Origin: Pseudomonas jinjuensis | Lineage (GTDB): Bacteria > Pseudomonadota > Gammaproteobacteria > Pseudomonadales > Pseudomonadaceae | Assembly (NCBI RefSeq): GCF_900103845.1 | Contig: NZ_FNIJ01000001.1 | Location: 243,659 to 307,658 of the forward strand | Length of the DNA: 64,000 nt | Reading direction: 5' to 3' | The notes under the pieces: generated by a model | Database searches by the model: none | What the model was told of the DNA's origin: nothing | Seen by the model: the letters and a program-made list of their open reading frames with translations, nothing else | In this document: positions 11,229-21,343 of the stretch, in pieces | Numbering within the stretch: the stretch's first letter is position 1 | Layout: each line of letters begins with the position of its first letter | Program-made: the position numbers and the translations under genes

Positions 11229-12248
11229 TCATTTCCTCGGATCGAAGGCATCGCGGGCGGCTTCGCCGATGAACACCAGCAGGCTGAGCATCACCGCGAG
11301 GACCACGAAGGCGCTGATGCCCAGCCACGGCGCCTGCAGGTTCGACTTGCCCTGGGCCACCAGTTCGCCCAGCGAAGGCGAGCCGGCGGGCAGGCCGAAG
11401 CCGAGGAAGTCCAGCGAGGTGAGGGTGCCGATGGCGCCGGTGAGGATGAACGGCATGAAGGTCAGGGTGGAGATCATCGCGTTGGGCAGGATGTGGCGGA
11501 ACATGATCATCCCGTTGCGCATGCCCAGCGCCCGCGCGGCGCGCACGTATTCGAGGTTGCGCCCGCGGAGGAACTCGGCGCGCACCACGTCGACCAGCGC
11601 CATCCAGGAGAACAGCAGCATCAGCCCGAGCAGCCACCAGAAGTTCGGCTGCACGAAGCTGGCGAGGATGATCAGCAGGTAGAGCACCGGCAGGCCCGAC
11701 CAGATTTCCAGGAAGCGCTGGCCGAGCAGGTCGACCCAGCCGCCGTAGAAGCCCTGCAGCGCGCCGACCAGCACGCCGATCAGCGAGCTGAGGATGGTCA
11801 GGGTCAGGGCGAACAGCACCGAGATGCGGAAGCCGTAGATCACCCGCGCCAGCACGTCGCGGGCCTGGTCGTCGGTGCCCAGCCAGTTCTCCGTGCTGGG
11901 CGGCGCCGGGGCGGGCACGCGCAGGTCGTAGTTGATGGTCTCGTAGCTGTAGGCGATCGGCGGCCACAGCACCCAGCCGTCCTTCTCCGCGATCAGCTGG
12001 CGGATGTAGGGGCTCTTGTAGTTGGCCTCCATGGGGAACTCGCCGCCGAAGGCGGTTTCCGGATAGCGCTTGAACACCGGGAAGTACCACTGGCCCTCGT
12101 AGCGCACGGCCAGCGGCTTGTCGTTGGCGATCAGCTCGGCGCCGAGGCTGAGGCCGAACAGCACGAGGAACAGCCAGAGCGACCACCAGCCGCGTTTGTT
12201 GCTCTTGAAGCGCGCCCAGCGGCGCTGGTTGATGGGAGACAGGCGCAT
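11229..12248 (-). CDS. nppC: ABC importer permease (NppC / YejE type)
   Basis: A 339-residue inner-membrane permease with the OppC-like arrangement: an N-terminal helix (about 20-40), a long periplasmic loop containing NWLGTDDQARDVL, and five C-terminal helices. The EAA loop is visible in EYVRAARALGMRNGMIMFRH. It pairs with NppB to form the channel for oligopeptide-like substrates. It starts three bases after nppB ends and stops one base before nppD, so the operon is translationally tight. Confidence 0.92.
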   Translation of the reverse strand: MRLSPINQRRWARFKSNKRGWWSLWLFLVLFGLSLGAELIANDKPLAVRYEGQWYFPVFKRYPETAFGGEFPMEANYKSPYIRQLIAEKDGWVLWPPIAYSYETINYDLRVPAPAPPSTENWLGTDDQARDVLARVIYGFRISVLFALTLTILSSLIGVLVGALQGFYGGWVDLLGQRFLEIWSGLPVLYLLIILASFVQPNFWWLLGLMLLFSWMALVDVVRAEFLRGRNLEYVRAARALGMRNGMIMFRHILPNAMISTLTFMPFILTGAIGTLTSLDFLGFGLPAGSPSLGELVAQGKSNLQAPWLGISAFVVLAVMLSLLVFIGEAARDAFDPRK

Positions 12249-12251
12249 CGG

Positions 12252-13334
12252 TCACTCCCGGGTTTCGAAGTCGATGCGCGGATCGACCAGGGTGTAGAGG
12301 ATGTCGCTGACCAGCTTCATGATCAGGCCGAACAACGTGAAGATGAACAGCGTGCCGAACACCACCGGATAGTCGCGGTTCAGCGCCGCCTCGAAGCTGA
12401 GCAGGCCGAGGCCGTCGAGGGAGAAGATCACCTCGATCAGCAGCGAGCCGGTGAAGAAGATGCCCAGCAGCGCCGACGGCAGGCCGGCGATGATGATCAG
12501 CATGGCGTTGCGGAACACGTGGCCGTAGAGCACGCGGCGTTCGGTCAGGCCCTTGGCGCGGGCGGTGACCACGTACTGCTTGCCGATCTCGTCGAGGAAG
12601 CTGTTCTTGGTCAGCAGGGTGAGGGTGGCGAAGTTGCCGATCACCAGCGCGGTGATCGGCAGCGCCAGGTGCCAGAAGTAGTCGCGGATCTTGCCGCCGA
12701 GGCTCAGTTCGTCGAAGTTGTTGGAGGTCAGCCCGCGCAACGGGAACCAGTCCCAGTAGCTGCCGCCGGCGAACAGCACTACCAGCAGGATGGCGAAGAG
12801 GAACGCCGGGATGGCGTAGCCGACGATGATCGCCGAGCTGGTCCAGATGTCGAAGTGGCTGCCGTGCCGCACCGCCTTGGCGATGCCCAGCGGAATCGAC
12901 ACCAGGTACATGATCAGCGTGCTCCACAGGCCGATGGAGATCGACACCGGCAGCTTCTCGACGATCAGGTCGGTGACCCTGGCGTCGCGGAAGAAGCTCT
13001 GGCCGAAGTCCAGGTGCACGTAGTTCTTCAGCATGATCCAGAAGCGCTCGGGCGCCGGCTTGTCGAAGCCGTACATGCGCTCGATTTCCTTCACCAGCTC
13101 CGGATCGAGGCCCTGGGCGCCGCGATAGTGCGAGCCGGCCGAGGCGACTTCGCCGCCGCCGCCGGAAATGCGCCCGGTGGCGCCGCCGCTGGCCGCGTCG
13201 AAACCCTCCAGCTTGGCGATCATCTGCTCGACGGGGCCGCCCGGCGCGGCCTGGATGATGATGAAGTTGACCAGCAGGATGCCGAACAGGGTGGGAATGA
13301 TCAGCAGCAGGCGCCGCAGTATGTAGGCCAGCAT
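12252..13334 (-). CDS. nppB: ABC importer permease (NppB / YejB type)
   Basis: A 360-residue OppB-like permease beginning [19 protein letters not shown], with one N-terminal helix, a periplasmic loop with a glycine-rich insert ([14 protein letters not shown], about 50-63), and a C-terminal helix bundle with the EAA loop [21 protein letters not shown]. Its ATG shares one base with the stop of the upstream binding-protein gene (TGATG). The frame remains open far upstream of 13334 on the minus strand, but those residues are the shadow of nppA2. Confidence 0.92.
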   Translation of the reverse strand: MLAYILRRLLLIIPTLFGILLVNFIIIQAAPGGPVEQMIAKLEGFDAASGGATGRISGGGGEVASAGSHYRGAQGLDPELVKEIERMYGFDKPAPERFWIMLKNYVHLDFGQSFFRDARVTDLIVEKLPVSISIGLWSTLIMYLVSIPLGIAKAVRHGSHFDIWTSSAIIVGYAIPAFLFAILLVVLFAGGSYWDWFPLRGLTSNNFDELSLGGKIRDYFWHLALPITALVIGNFATLTLLTKNSFLDEIGKQYVVTARAKGLTERRVLYGHVFRNAMLIIIAGLPSALLGIFFTGSLLIEVIFSLDGLGLLSFEAALNRDYPVVFGTLFIFTLFGLIMKLVSDILYTLVDPRIDFETRE

Positions 13335-15178
13335 CAGGGCGACTCCTGCTCGCCGGCGGCGGCCGGCGCCGGCTTGGCGACCGGTTCGGCGGTCTCGCGC
13401 GCCTGCCACCAGGCCATCGGCGCGTAGCTGAAGGGCGGCAGTTTCTCCGGGCGGGCGATGCGGTTCCAGTAGGCCAGGCGCCAGCTGTCCAGGTACCAGT
13501 TGGGCACCACGTAGTGACCCCAGAGCAGCGCGCGGTCGAGGGCGCGGGCGTGGCGCACCAGGCTTTCCCGCGAGTCGGCGCCGATCAGGCCTTCGACCAG
13601 GGCGTCGATGCCGGGATCGCGCAGGCCGATGAAGTTGCGGCTGCCGGGCTTGTCGGCGCTGCTGGAATGCCAGAATTCGCGCTGTTCGTTGCCCGGCGAG
13701 CTGGATTGCGGCCAGCTGCTGACGATCATGTCGAAATCCCGCGAGCGCAGGCGGTTGATGTACTGAGACACGTCGACCCGGCGGATCTGCATGTCGATGC
13801 CGAGTTCCGCCAGGTTGCGCTTGAACGGCAGCAGCACGCGCTCGAAGTCGGCCTGGGCGAGGAGGAATTCGAAGGCCAGCGGCTTGCCGTCGGGGCCGAC
13901 CATCCTGTCGTCGACGATCTTGTAGCCGGCGTCCAGCAGCAACTGGTAGGCCTTGCGCTTCTGCTCGCGGATGATGCCGCTGCCGTCGCTGACCGGCGGC
14001 CGGTAGACGGTGGTGAAGACCTCGGGCGGCAGCTTGTCGCGCAGCGGTTCGAGGATCTTCAGTTCCTCGGCGTCCGGCAGCTCGTGGGCGGCCATCTCCG
14101 AGTTCTCGAAGTAGCTGGCGTCGCGCTTGTAGGCGCCGAAGAACAGCTGCTTGTTGGTCCACTCGAAGTCGAACAGCTGGACGATCGCCTCGCGCACGCG
14201 CACGTCCTGGAACACCGGGCGGCGGATGTTGAAGGCGTAGCCCTGCATGCCCCAGGGATTCTCGTTGTGCAGCTCCTCGCGGACGATGCGGCCGTCGCGC
14301 ACGGCGGGGGAGTCGTAGGCGGTCGCCCAGTTCTTCGCGATGCGTTCCTCGATGAAGTCGAACTGGCCGGCCTTGAACGCCTCCAGCGCCACGGTGAGGT
14401 CGCGGTAGGAGTCGATCACCACGGCATCGAAGTTGTTGAAGCCGCGGTTCACCGCCAGGTCGTCGCCCCAGTAGTCCTTGACCCGCTCGTAGCGGATCGA
14501 GCGACCGGCGTCGACCTTGGCGATGCGGTAGGGACCGCTGCCCAGCGGCGGCTCCATGTTGGTCTTGCCGAAATCGCGGCTGGCCCACCAGTGCTTGGGC
14601 AGGATCGCCAGCTGGCCGAGGATCAGCGGCAGCTCGCGGTTGCCGGCGTGCCTGAAGTCGAAGCGCACGCGCAGCCTGTCCTCGGCGACCACCTTGTCGA
14701 CGTCCGCGTAGTAGTTGCGGTACATCGGGTCGCCCTGGCTCATCAGGGTTTCGAAGGTGAACACCACGTCCTCGGCGGTCACCGGCGTGCCGTCGTGGAA
14801 GCGCGCCTGCGGCCGGAGGTAGAAGCGCACGAACCTGTGCTGCGGGTCCTTTTCGATCTTCTCCGCCAGCAGGCCGTATTCGGTGAACGGCTCGTCCAGC
14901 GAGTGGAAGGTCAGGGTGTCGTAGATCAGGTTGATCTGCGGCGCCGCGTTGCCCTTGGGAATGAAGGGGTTGAGGCTGTCGAAGCCGCCGAAGTCGGACA
15001 GCCGCAGGGTTCCGCCCTTCGGCGCGTCGGCGTTGACGTAATCGAAGTGCTTGAAGCCGGCCGGATATTTCGGGGCTTCGTCGTACAGGGTCAGGGCATG
15101 CTGCGGCGCAGCCTGCGCAGCAGCGGACAGGCCGAGCAGCAGCCCGAGGAGCAGGGCCGCGCGGCGGGGGCGGATCAT
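13334..15178 (-). CDS. nppA2: Periplasmic peptide-binding protein, second copy (NppA2 / YejA type)
   Basis: A 614-residue extracellular solute-binding protein of family 5. A Sec signal peptide ([23 protein letters not shown], about residues 1-23) precedes [17 protein letters not shown]. The family pattern [20 protein letters not shown] and [12 protein letters not shown] is clear. It should capture peptides or peptidyl nucleosides for NppBCD. Its start overlaps the nppA1 stop by four bases (ATGA). The C-terminus ends in a short Pro/Ala-rich tail ([15 protein letters not shown]) that the first copy lacks. Confidence 0.9.
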   Translation of the reverse strand: MIRPRRAALLLGLLLGLSAAAQAAPQHALTLYDEAPKYPAGFKHFDYVNADAPKGGTLRLSDFGGFDSLNPFIPKGNAAPQINLIYDTLTFHSLDEPFTEYGLLAEKIEKDPQHRFVRFYLRPQARFHDGTPVTAEDVVFTFETLMSQGDPMYRNYYADVDKVVAEDRLRVRFDFRHAGNRELPLILGQLAILPKHWWASRDFGKTNMEPPLGSGPYRIAKVDAGRSIRYERVKDYWGDDLAVNRGFNNFDAVVIDSYRDLTVALEAFKAGQFDFIEERIAKNWATAYDSPAVRDGRIVREELHNENPWGMQGYAFNIRRPVFQDVRVREAIVQLFDFEWTNKQLFFGAYKRDASYFENSEMAAHELPDAEELKILEPLRDKLPPEVFTTVYRPPVSDGSGIIREQKRKAYQLLLDAGYKIVDDRMVGPDGKPLAFEFLLAQADFERVLLPFKRNLAELGIDMQIRRVDVSQYINRLRSRDFDMIVSSWPQSSSPGNEQREFWHSSSADKPGSRNFIGLRDPGIDALVEGLIGADSRESLVRHARALDRALLWGHYVVPNWYLDSWRLAYWNRIARPEKLPPFSYAPMAWWQARETAEPVAKPAPAAAGEQESP

Positions 15179-17004
15179 AACGGTTTCTCCTGGGCGGTTT
15201 GCCACCAGGCGCGCAGGCCCAGCGTGTAGGGCGGCGTGGTGACGAAGGCGAACCGGTTGCGATAGGCCAGACGGTGCTTGTTGATGTACCAGTTGGGGAT
15301 GCAGTAGTACTGCCACAGCAGGGTGCGGTCCAGGGCGCGGGTGGCGGCGACCTGGTCGTCGCGGGTGCGGGCGGCGAGCAGCTTTTCCAGCATGGCGTCG
15401 ACCACCGGATTGGCGACGCCGGCGTAGTTCCTGCTGCCCTTGAGGTTGACCTGGCTGGAATGGAAGTACTGCCATTGTTCGAGGCCGGGGCTCAGGGTCT
15501 GCTGCAGCGTCATCAGAATCATGTCGTAGTCGAACTGGTCCAGCCGTTGTTTGTACTGGGCGCGGTCCACCGTGCGCAAGCGCGCGTCGATGCCGATGTT
15601 GGCGAGATTCTCCCGGTAGGGCTGCAGGATCCGTTCGAGGCTGGGGTTGACCAGCAGGATCTCGAAGCGCAGCTGCTGCCCCTTGGCGTTCAGCAGGTGG
15701 TCGCCGGACAGCTTCCAGCCGGCCTCGCCGAGCAGGATCAGCGCCCGGCGCAGGGTTTCCCGCGGGATACCGCGCCCGGCAGTGGACGGCAGCTCGAACG
15801 GGCGGGTGAAGACCTGCGGCGGCAGCTGCCGGCGGTAGGGCGACAGCAATTCCCGCTCGCGTCCAGCCGGCAGGCCGCTGGCGCTGAACTCGCTGTTGGG
15901 GAAATAGCTGTTGGTGCGCAGGTAGGCGTCGTTGAACAGGGCGCGGTTGCTCCATTCGAAGTCGAACATCAGGCCCAGCGCCTCGCGCAGCCTGCTGTCC
16001 TTGAACAGCGCACGGCGGGTGTTCATGAACAGCGCCTGGGTCTGGGTGGGGATGCGATGGGGGATTTCCGCACGGACGATCTCGCCGCGGCGCATGGCGG
16101 GAAAATCGTAGCCATTGCGCCAGTTCTTCGCCTGGTGCTCGATGTACATGTCGAACTCGCCGGCCTTGAAGGCTTCGAAGGCGATCCCGGCGTCGCGGTA
16201 GAACTCCACCTCGACCCGGTCGAAATTGTATTTGCCGCGGTTGACCGGCAGCTTCTCGCCCCACCAGTCCTTCACCCGCTCGAACACCAGCTGGCGCCCC
16301 GGGACCACCCGGGTGATGCGGTACGGGCCGCTGCCCAGCGGCGGATCGAAGGTGGTCGCGGCGAAGTCGCGGTTCTTCCAGTAGTGCTGCGGCAGCACCG
16401 GCATCTCGCCCAGGCGCAGGATCAGCAGCGGATTGCCGCGGCGCTTGAAGACGAAGCGGATGCGCCGGGGCGAGAGGATGTCCACCCGCTGCACTTCCTG
16501 CAGGCTGGTGCGATAGAGCGGATGGCCATGCCTGAGCAGGGTGCGGTAGGAGAATTCCACGTCCCGGCTGGTGATCGGCCGGCCGTCATGGAAGCGCGCC
16601 TGCGGACGCAGGTTGAACACCACCCAGCTGCGGTCGTCGGCGTACTCCACGCTGCCGGCGATCAGGCCGTAGCTGGCCGCCGGCTCGTCTCCGGACGGGT
16701 CGTAGAAGCCGGTGCCCACCATCAGCGGCTCGTTCAGCTCGTTGATGCCGTACTGCAGGAAGTCCGCGGTGGAGATCGGGCTGGTGCCCTTCAGGGTGTA
16801 GGGATTGAGCGTGTCGAACGAGCCCAGCCCCATCAGGCGCAGGGTGCCGCCCTTGGGGGCGTCGGGATTGACCCAGGCGAAGTGGGTGAAGTTCGCCGGG
16901 TACTTGAGCGCGCCGAACTGCGCGTAGCCGTGGCTTTCGGTGATATCGGCGAAGCCGGGGAGGCTCAGCATCAGGCCGAGGAGCAGGAATGGCAGGCGAC
17001 GCAT
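15175..17004 (-). CDS. nppA1: Periplasmic peptide-binding protein, first copy (NppA1 / YejA type)
   Basis: A 609-residue paralogue of the next gene in the operon, sharing [23 protein letters not shown] and [14 protein letters not shown]. The start at 17004 is chosen because [19 protein letters not shown] is a proper signal peptide. The in-frame ATG at 17091 would put 29 hydrophilic residues before it. The Shine-Dalgarno before 17004 is weak. It is the first gene of the five-gene operon; duplicated binding proteins probably widen the substrate range. Confidence 0.9.
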   Translation of the reverse strand: MRRLPFLLLGLMLSLPGFADITESHGYAQFGALKYPANFTHFAWVNPDAPKGGTLRLMGLGSFDTLNPYTLKGTSPISTADFLQYGINELNEPLMVGTGFYDPSGDEPAASYGLIAGSVEYADDRSWVVFNLRPQARFHDGRPITSRDVEFSYRTLLRHGHPLYRTSLQEVQRVDILSPRRIRFVFKRRGNPLLILRLGEMPVLPQHYWKNRDFAATTFDPPLGSGPYRITRVVPGRQLVFERVKDWWGEKLPVNRGKYNFDRVEVEFYRDAGIAFEAFKAGEFDMYIEHQAKNWRNGYDFPAMRRGEIVRAEIPHRIPTQTQALFMNTRRALFKDSRLREALGLMFDFEWSNRALFNDAYLRTNSYFPNSEFSASGLPAGRERELLSPYRRQLPPQVFTRPFELPSTAGRGIPRETLRRALILLGEAGWKLSGDHLLNAKGQQLRFEILLVNPSLERILQPYRENLANIGIDARLRTVDRAQYKQRLDQFDYDMILMTLQQTLSPGLEQWQYFHSSQVNLKGSRNYAGVANPVVDAMLEKLLAARTRDDQVAATRALDRTLLWQYYCIPNWYINKHRLAYRNRFAFVTTPPYTLGLRAWWQTAQEKPL

Positions 17005-17071
17005 CAGGCGTTGGTCCGGACCTAGGCTTGGTGGCAGGCGAATGCCGCACAGTAACAGCTTGTCGCGCCTG

Positions 17072-17114
17072 TAAAAAGCCGGAAGCGCCATGGGCGACGG
17101 ATATCGCCCGTGGC
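17072..17114 (-). terminator. Probable terminator of mltD
   Basis: On the minus strand, fifteen bases after the mltD stop, GCCACGGGCGA pairs with TCGCCCATGGC (one mismatch, 6-base loop). GCTTCCGGCTTTTTAC follows. The T run is displaced a few bases from the stem, so efficiency is uncertain. Confidence 0.4.
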
Positions 17115-17128
17115 ATTTCCATGGTCTG

Positions 17129-18697
17129 TCAGCGGCTGGCGGTGTCGAGGTAGAGGGTCAGGGTCTGGCCCGGTTTCAGGGCGCGGCTGCTGCGGGGATT
17201 CCAGCGCTTGAGATGCTTCATCTCGACATTGAAGCGCTTGGCGATCAGGTACATGGAGTCGCCCCGCTTGACCTTGTAGTAGGTCGCGTTTTCCCGCGCG
17301 GACTTGCCGGCGGAGGCGAGCTGCTGGCCGCCGCCCAGCTTGAGCACCTGGCCGGCCTTGACCGTGCTGCCCTTCAGGCCGTTCAGGCGCTTGAGGTCGT
17401 CGACGCCGACGCCGGTGTTGCGGGCGATCTGCCAGAGACTCTCGCCGCTCCTGACCTTGTAGGTGGTGCGTTTGGCCGCCGGACGCTGCTCGACCTGGGC
17501 CAGTTGTCGCGGGCTTTGCGGCTCGATCAGCGGACGGCCGGGCTGGCCGGGGATCACCAGGGACTGGCCCTGGCGTACACGGTTGCCGCTCAGGCGATTG
17601 GCGGATTTCAGCTCGGCGACGCTGAGGTGATAGCGCTTGGCGATGCTGTGCAGGCTGTCGCCGCGGCGCACGCGGTAATTCTGGTAGGTCGCCACTTCCC
17701 GCGGCTTGAGCGTGGCGAGGCTGGCCTTGACGGTTTCCGCCTTGTCCAGCGGCACCAGCAGCTGCTGCGGGCCGTCCATGGTGATGCGGCGCTTGAAGGC
17801 TGGGTTGAGCAGGTACAGCTCGTCCTCGTCGAGATCGGCGATGGCAGCGACGCGGGACAGGTCCAGGCCGGGCTTGACCCGCACCGAGGCGAAATAGGGC
17901 TCGTTGGCGATCGGGCTGAGGCGGATGCCGTAGGCTTCCGGTTCCATGACCAGCTGCGACAGGGCCAGCAGCTTGGGCACGTAGTCCTGGGTTTCCTGCG
18001 GCAGCCGCAGGTTCCAGTAGTCGGTCGGCAGGCCGAGCCGCTCGTTGCGCTCGATGGCCCGGCTGACGGTGCCTTCACCGGCGTTGTAGGCGGCGAGGGC
18101 GAGCAGCCAGTCGCCGTTGAACATGTCGTGCAGGCGGCTCAGGTAGGTGAGCGCGGCATTGGTCGAGGCCTTGATGTCGCGGCGGCCGTCGTACCAGCTG
18201 GTCTGGCGCAGGTTGAAATGGGTGCCGGTGGTGGGGATGAACTGCCACAGGCCGACCGCCTGGGCGTGGGAAATGGCCAGCGGGTTGTAGGCGCTCTCGA
18301 TCGCCGGCAGCAGCGCCAGCTCCAGCGGCATGTCGCGTTCTTCCAGGCTCTCGACCACGAAGTGCAGGTACGGGCTGCCGCGCTCGCTGGCCCTTTCGAT
18401 GAACGACGGGTTGCTCATGTACCACAGGCGCTGGCGTTCGATGCGCGGATTGGTGTCGATCTCGTCCTGCAGCTGGAAGCCGCTGCGCATGCGGTCCCAG
18501 ATGTCGTTGTGGGATTCGCTCCAGGCCGGGTTGAACTGCACGTCGACGGCGCGCGCGGCGGGAGTGGACTGCGGCTGCTGGCTGACGTGACTGCTGGTCT
18601 GGCAGCCGGCGAGGGCTCCCGCGCAGAGCAGGAGCGCGACCTTGATGGCACGAGCCAATGCGTCTAGATCGAGGGCTTTGCAGGTCTTTGGCGGCAT
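17129..18697 (-). CDS. mltD: Membrane-bound lytic murein transglycosylase D
   Basis: A 522-residue lipoprotein enzyme that cleaves peptidoglycan glycan strands to 1,6-anhydro products. The lipobox LAGC puts the lipidated cysteine at residue 32. The SLT catalytic domain (about 108-230) has Glu134 in LLPAIESAYNP and the motifs AVGLWQFIPTTG and NAGEGTVSRAI. Three LysM peptidoglycan-binding repeats follow at about 341-388, 410-455 and 472-516. Some homologues have fewer LysM repeats. gloB lies 79 bases upstream on the same strand. Confidence 0.95.
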   Translation of the reverse strand: MPPKTCKALDLDALARAIKVALLLCAGALAGCQTSSHVSQQPQSTPAARAVDVQFNPAWSESHNDIWDRMRSGFQLQDEIDTNPRIERQRLWYMSNPSFIERASERGSPYLHFVVESLEERDMPLELALLPAIESAYNPLAISHAQAVGLWQFIPTTGTHFNLRQTSWYDGRRDIKASTNAALTYLSRLHDMFNGDWLLALAAYNAGEGTVSRAIERNERLGLPTDYWNLRLPQETQDYVPKLLALSQLVMEPEAYGIRLSPIANEPYFASVRVKPGLDLSRVAAIADLDEDELYLLNPAFKRRITMDGPQQLLVPLDKAETVKASLATLKPREVATYQNYRVRRGDSLHSIAKRYHLSVAELKSANRLSGNRVRQGQSLVIPGQPGRPLIEPQSPRQLAQVEQRPAAKRTTYKVRSGESLWQIARNTGVGVDDLKRLNGLKGSTVKAGQVLKLGGGQQLASAGKSARENATYYKVKRGDSMYLIAKRFNVEMKHLKRWNPRSSRALKPGQTLTLYLDTASR

Positions 18698-18776
18698 TGG
18701 CTGAGGGTCTGTTCCGAGGCGAAAATTTCGGGGATTCTAAAAACCGCCTCGGAGGTGGTCAAGATTTCGCCAGTAC

Positions 18777-19556
18777 CTAGAAGCTGTCCTTCCACTGGCG
18801 GATACGTGCGAATACTTCCTCCGGAGTGCGGATTTCCTGGCCGGCCCGTTCGTCGGCGATTTTCTTAACGGATGTTTCCGACACGCGAAGGAAGGGATTC
18901 GTCGCCCGTTCGAGGCCGATGGTGGAAGGCAGGCTGATGCGACCTTCCTCGCGCCAGCGGCTGACTTCGTCGAAGCGCGCCTGTACCTCCGGATTGCCCG
19001 GTTCCACCGCGCGGGCGAAGCGCAGGTTGCTCAGGGTGTACTCGTGGGCGCAATAGACGCGGGTCGCGCCGGGCAGCGCCGCCAGACGGCTGAGGGACGT
19101 ATGCATCTGCGCCGGCGTGCCCTCGAACAGACGGCCGCAGCCGGCGGCGAACAGCGTGTCGCCGCAGAACAGCAGCGGCTGTACCGGGTCGGCGTGGTAG
19201 TAGGCGATATGCCCGAGGGTATGCCCGGGGACGTGGATCACCTCGAAGCCGAGGCCGAGCACTTCGACCCGCTCGCCGTCCTCCAGCGCCAGGTCGCGGC
19301 CCGGGATGTTCTCCCCGGCGGGGCCGAGCACCCGGGCGCCGGTCTGCGCCTTCAGGCGCGCCACGCCGCCGACGTGGTCGGCGTGGTGGTGGGTGACGAC
19401 TATGTCGCAGAGCTGCCAGCCCGGATGCGCGTCGAGCCAGTCTTCCACCGGCCTGGCGTCGCCTGGGTCGACCACGGCGCAGCGGCGGCTGGTCATATCC
19501 TGCAACAGCCAGATGTAGTTGTCCGAAAAGGCGGGCAGGGCGTCTATCTGTATCAT
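18777..19556 (-). CDS. gloB: Hydroxyacylglutathione hydrolase (glyoxalase II)
   Basis: A 259-residue metallo-beta-lactamase-fold enzyme that hydrolyses S-lactoylglutathione to lactate and glutathione, completing methylglyoxal detoxification. The binuclear metal site THHHADH (residues 55-61) is present, with further ligands in [16 protein letters not shown] and CAHEYT. The glyoxalase II C-terminal substrate domain ends in [14 protein letters not shown]. It is divergent from the methyltransferase gene across a 102-base promoter gap. Confidence 0.95.
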   Translation of the reverse strand: MIQIDALPAFSDNYIWLLQDMTSRRCAVVDPGDARPVEDWLDAHPGWQLCDIVVTHHHADHVGGVARLKAQTGARVLGPAGENIPGRDLALEDGERVEVLGLGFEVIHVPGHTLGHIAYYHADPVQPLLFCGDTLFAAGCGRLFEGTPAQMHTSLSRLAALPGATRVYCAHEYTLSNLRFARAVEPGNPEVQARFDEVSRWREEGRISLPSTIGLERATNPFLRVSETSVKKIADERAGQEIRTPEEVFARIRQWKDSF

Positions 19557-19658
19557 GGTCGAGAGTCGCTAACGGGAATCGATTGGCGCATATTAGTGCG
19601 GATATGCCGTCCTGTGTCGGTCCATGCGGGCCGCATGACAACCTGTCAGGGGGTGGTG

Positions 19659-20420
19659 ATGATCGAACAGCAAGCCTTTGCCCACGCCGATGCCGACTGG
19701 CTGCGGCTGATCGGACAGGCCCGCGACTGGTTCGCCGGGCCGATCGGCGGAATGATGCTCGCCGAGGAGCAGCGCCTGCTCGCCGATGAGCTGGAACGCT
19801 ACTTCGGCGGTTACCTGGTGCACTACGGCCCCCACGCCGAGCTGCCTTCGTCCACCGGCAACATCCAGCGCGGCGTGCGCCTGGGGCCGCCGCTGCCGGG
19901 CGTGGAAATCGCCTGCGACGAATGCGCCTGGCCGCTGGGCGAGCACGCCGCCGACGTGGTGCTGCTGCAGCACGGCCTGGATTTCTGCCTTTCCCCGCAC
20001 CGCCTGCTGCGCGAGGCCGCGCGCAGCGTGCGCCCGGGCGGCCACATGCTGGTGATCGGGGTGAACCCCTGGAGCGCCTGGGGCATGCGTCACTACTTCG
20101 CCCGCGACGCCCTGCGCCGCGCCCGCTGCATATCGCCGGCGCGGGTCTGCGACTGGCTCAACCTGCTCGGTTTCGCCCTGGAGAAACGCCGCTTCGGGTG
20201 CTATCGTCCGCCGCTCGCGTCGGCAGCCTGGCAATCGCGCCTGGCACGGCTGGAAGGCTGGGGGGATGTCACCCAGGGTTCCGGCGCCGGCTTCTATCTA
20301 TTGGTGGCGCGCAAACTGGTGGTGGGCCTGCGTCCGCTGCGCCAGAGCAAGCGCGAGCCGCGCGGCCAGCTGGTGCCGCTGCCGGTGGCTAAGGTCAGCC
20401 GCCGGGATTCCGAGCTGTAA
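19659..20420 (+). CDS. SAM-dependent methyltransferase, class I, unknown substrate
   Basis: A 253-residue protein with a truncated-looking class I methyltransferase core: DVVLLQHGLDFCLSPHRLLREAARSVRPGGHMLVIGVNPWS corresponds to the post-I and motif III region (about 104-145). The glycine-rich motif I is not obvious. It sits between gloB and rnhA in Pseudomonas, and its substrate is unknown to me. The start MIEQQAF at 19659 follows a CAGGGGGTGG ribosome site; MTTCQG at 19635 is an alternative. It ends 12 bases before rnhA, suggesting co-transcription. Confidence 0.8.
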   Translation: MIEQQAFAHADADWLRLIGQARDWFAGPIGGMMLAEEQRLLADELERYFGGYLVHYGPHAELPSSTGNIQRGVRLGPPLPGVEIACDECAWPLGEHAADVVLLQHGLDFCLSPHRLLREAARSVRPGGHMLVIGVNPWSAWGMRHYFARDALRRARCISPARVCDWLNLLGFALEKRRFGCYRPPLASAAWQSRLARLEGWGDVTQGSGAGFYLLVARKLVVGLRPLRQSKREPRGQLVPLPVAKVSRRDSEL

Positions 20421-20432
20421 TTTCAGGGCGAT

Positions 20433-20876
20433 ATGAGCGAAGAGAAAGTCGAGATCTATACCGATGGCGCCTGCAAGGGCAATCCCGGCCCCGGCGGCTG
20501 GGGCGCCGTGCTGTTCTACAAGGGCGCCGAGCGCGAGCTGTGGGGCGGCGAGCCGGAAACCACCAACAACCGCATGGAGCTGATGGCCGCGATCATGGCC
20601 CTGGCCGCGCTCAAGCGGCGCTGCGACGTGCGTATCGTCACCGACTCGCAGTACGTCATGCAGGGCATCACCGAGTGGATGGCCAACTGGAAGAAGCGCG
20701 GCTGGAAGACCGCCGCCAAGCAGCCGGTGAAGAACGCCGACCTGTGGCAGGCGCTGGACGAGCAGGTCAACCGCCACCAGGTGGAATGGCGGTGGGTGCG
20801 CGGGCATACCGGGCATCCAGGCAACGAGCGCGCCGACATGCTGGCGAACCGCGGCGTGAGCGAACTGCAGCGCTGA
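20433..20876 (+). CDS. rnhA: Ribonuclease HI
   Basis: A 147-residue endonuclease that cuts RNA in RNA-DNA hybrids such as R-loops and Okazaki primers. The four carboxylates of the active site are Asp11 ([11 protein letters not shown]), Glu49 (NNRMEL), Asp71 (TDSQYV) and Asp135 (NERADMLA), with His125 in the flexible loop (RGHTGHPG). The basic protrusion WKKRGWKT is present. It follows the methyltransferase gene by 12 bases. Confidence 0.97.
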   Translation: MSEEKVEIYTDGACKGNPGPGGWGAVLFYKGAERELWGGEPETTNNRMELMAAIMALAALKRRCDVRIVTDSQYVMQGITEWMANWKKRGWKTAAKQPVKNADLWQALDEQVNRHQVEWRWVRGHTGHPGNERADMLANRGVSELQR

Positions 20877-20880
20877 GCCG

Positions 20881-21168
20881 CTAGACGAAATCCTGGCCGC
20901 CGAAGCCGCGCGGCAGCCGCTGCCGGCCCGGCAGTCGGGCCAGGTGATTTTCCCAGGCCGCGCGCCAGTCGCGGCTTTCCGTCGCTTCCCTGCGAGCCTT
21001 GCGCGCCGCGCGCCGGGCCGCGTTGCGCGCGTTCCTGCGGGCTTCCTTGAATGCTTCGGTATTGCGGCAGTTGCGGCACTTCACCCGGTTCAACTCGCGG
21101 GTGGAGACGAGATTGTCGCCGTGGCGTCCGCAGGCGAGATGCCCGCCGATCCTGAAGTGGGTCACCAT
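20881..21168 (-). CDS. Small conserved hypothetical, arginine-rich, possible zinc-binding
   Basis: A 95-residue basic protein. The N-terminal part has Cys13 and a CRNC pair (30-33) with histidines (HFRIGGHLACGRHGD), which could make a small metal-binding ribbon. The middle is an alanine/arginine-rich helix (about 42-65) that could bind nucleic acid. GGAGGTG before ATG 21168 is an excellent ribosome site, so the longer reading frame upstream is not needed. It is convergent with rnhA (4-base gap) and divergent from dnaQ. I do not recognise a family. Confidence 0.65.
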   Translation of the reverse strand: MVTHFRIGGHLACGRHGDNLVSTRELNRVKCRNCRNTEAFKEARRNARNAARRAARKARREATESRDWRAAWENHLARLPGRQRLPRGFGGQDFV

Positions 21169-21343
21169 GGGTACACCTCCTGGGGTGTTTCCGTGAGTCC
21201 TTGTTGTCTGGGACTTCCCGCCCTTGTCCGCGGTTCGCTTTATCTGCCCTGCGGCAGCAGTCGCCGGGTGGAACGAGGCGCCGGGCAATCTGGTGTAAAC
21301 TTCCCGGCTTTCATCCGTCCTTGCCCGTGGAGATCAGCTTCCC

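Noticed and set aside
11052-13427. Long plus-strand open frame opposite nppB and nppC
   Set aside because: Its composition is low-complexity (runs of Glu, Gln, His, Arg) typical of antisense shadows, and the minus-strand permeases are unambiguous.
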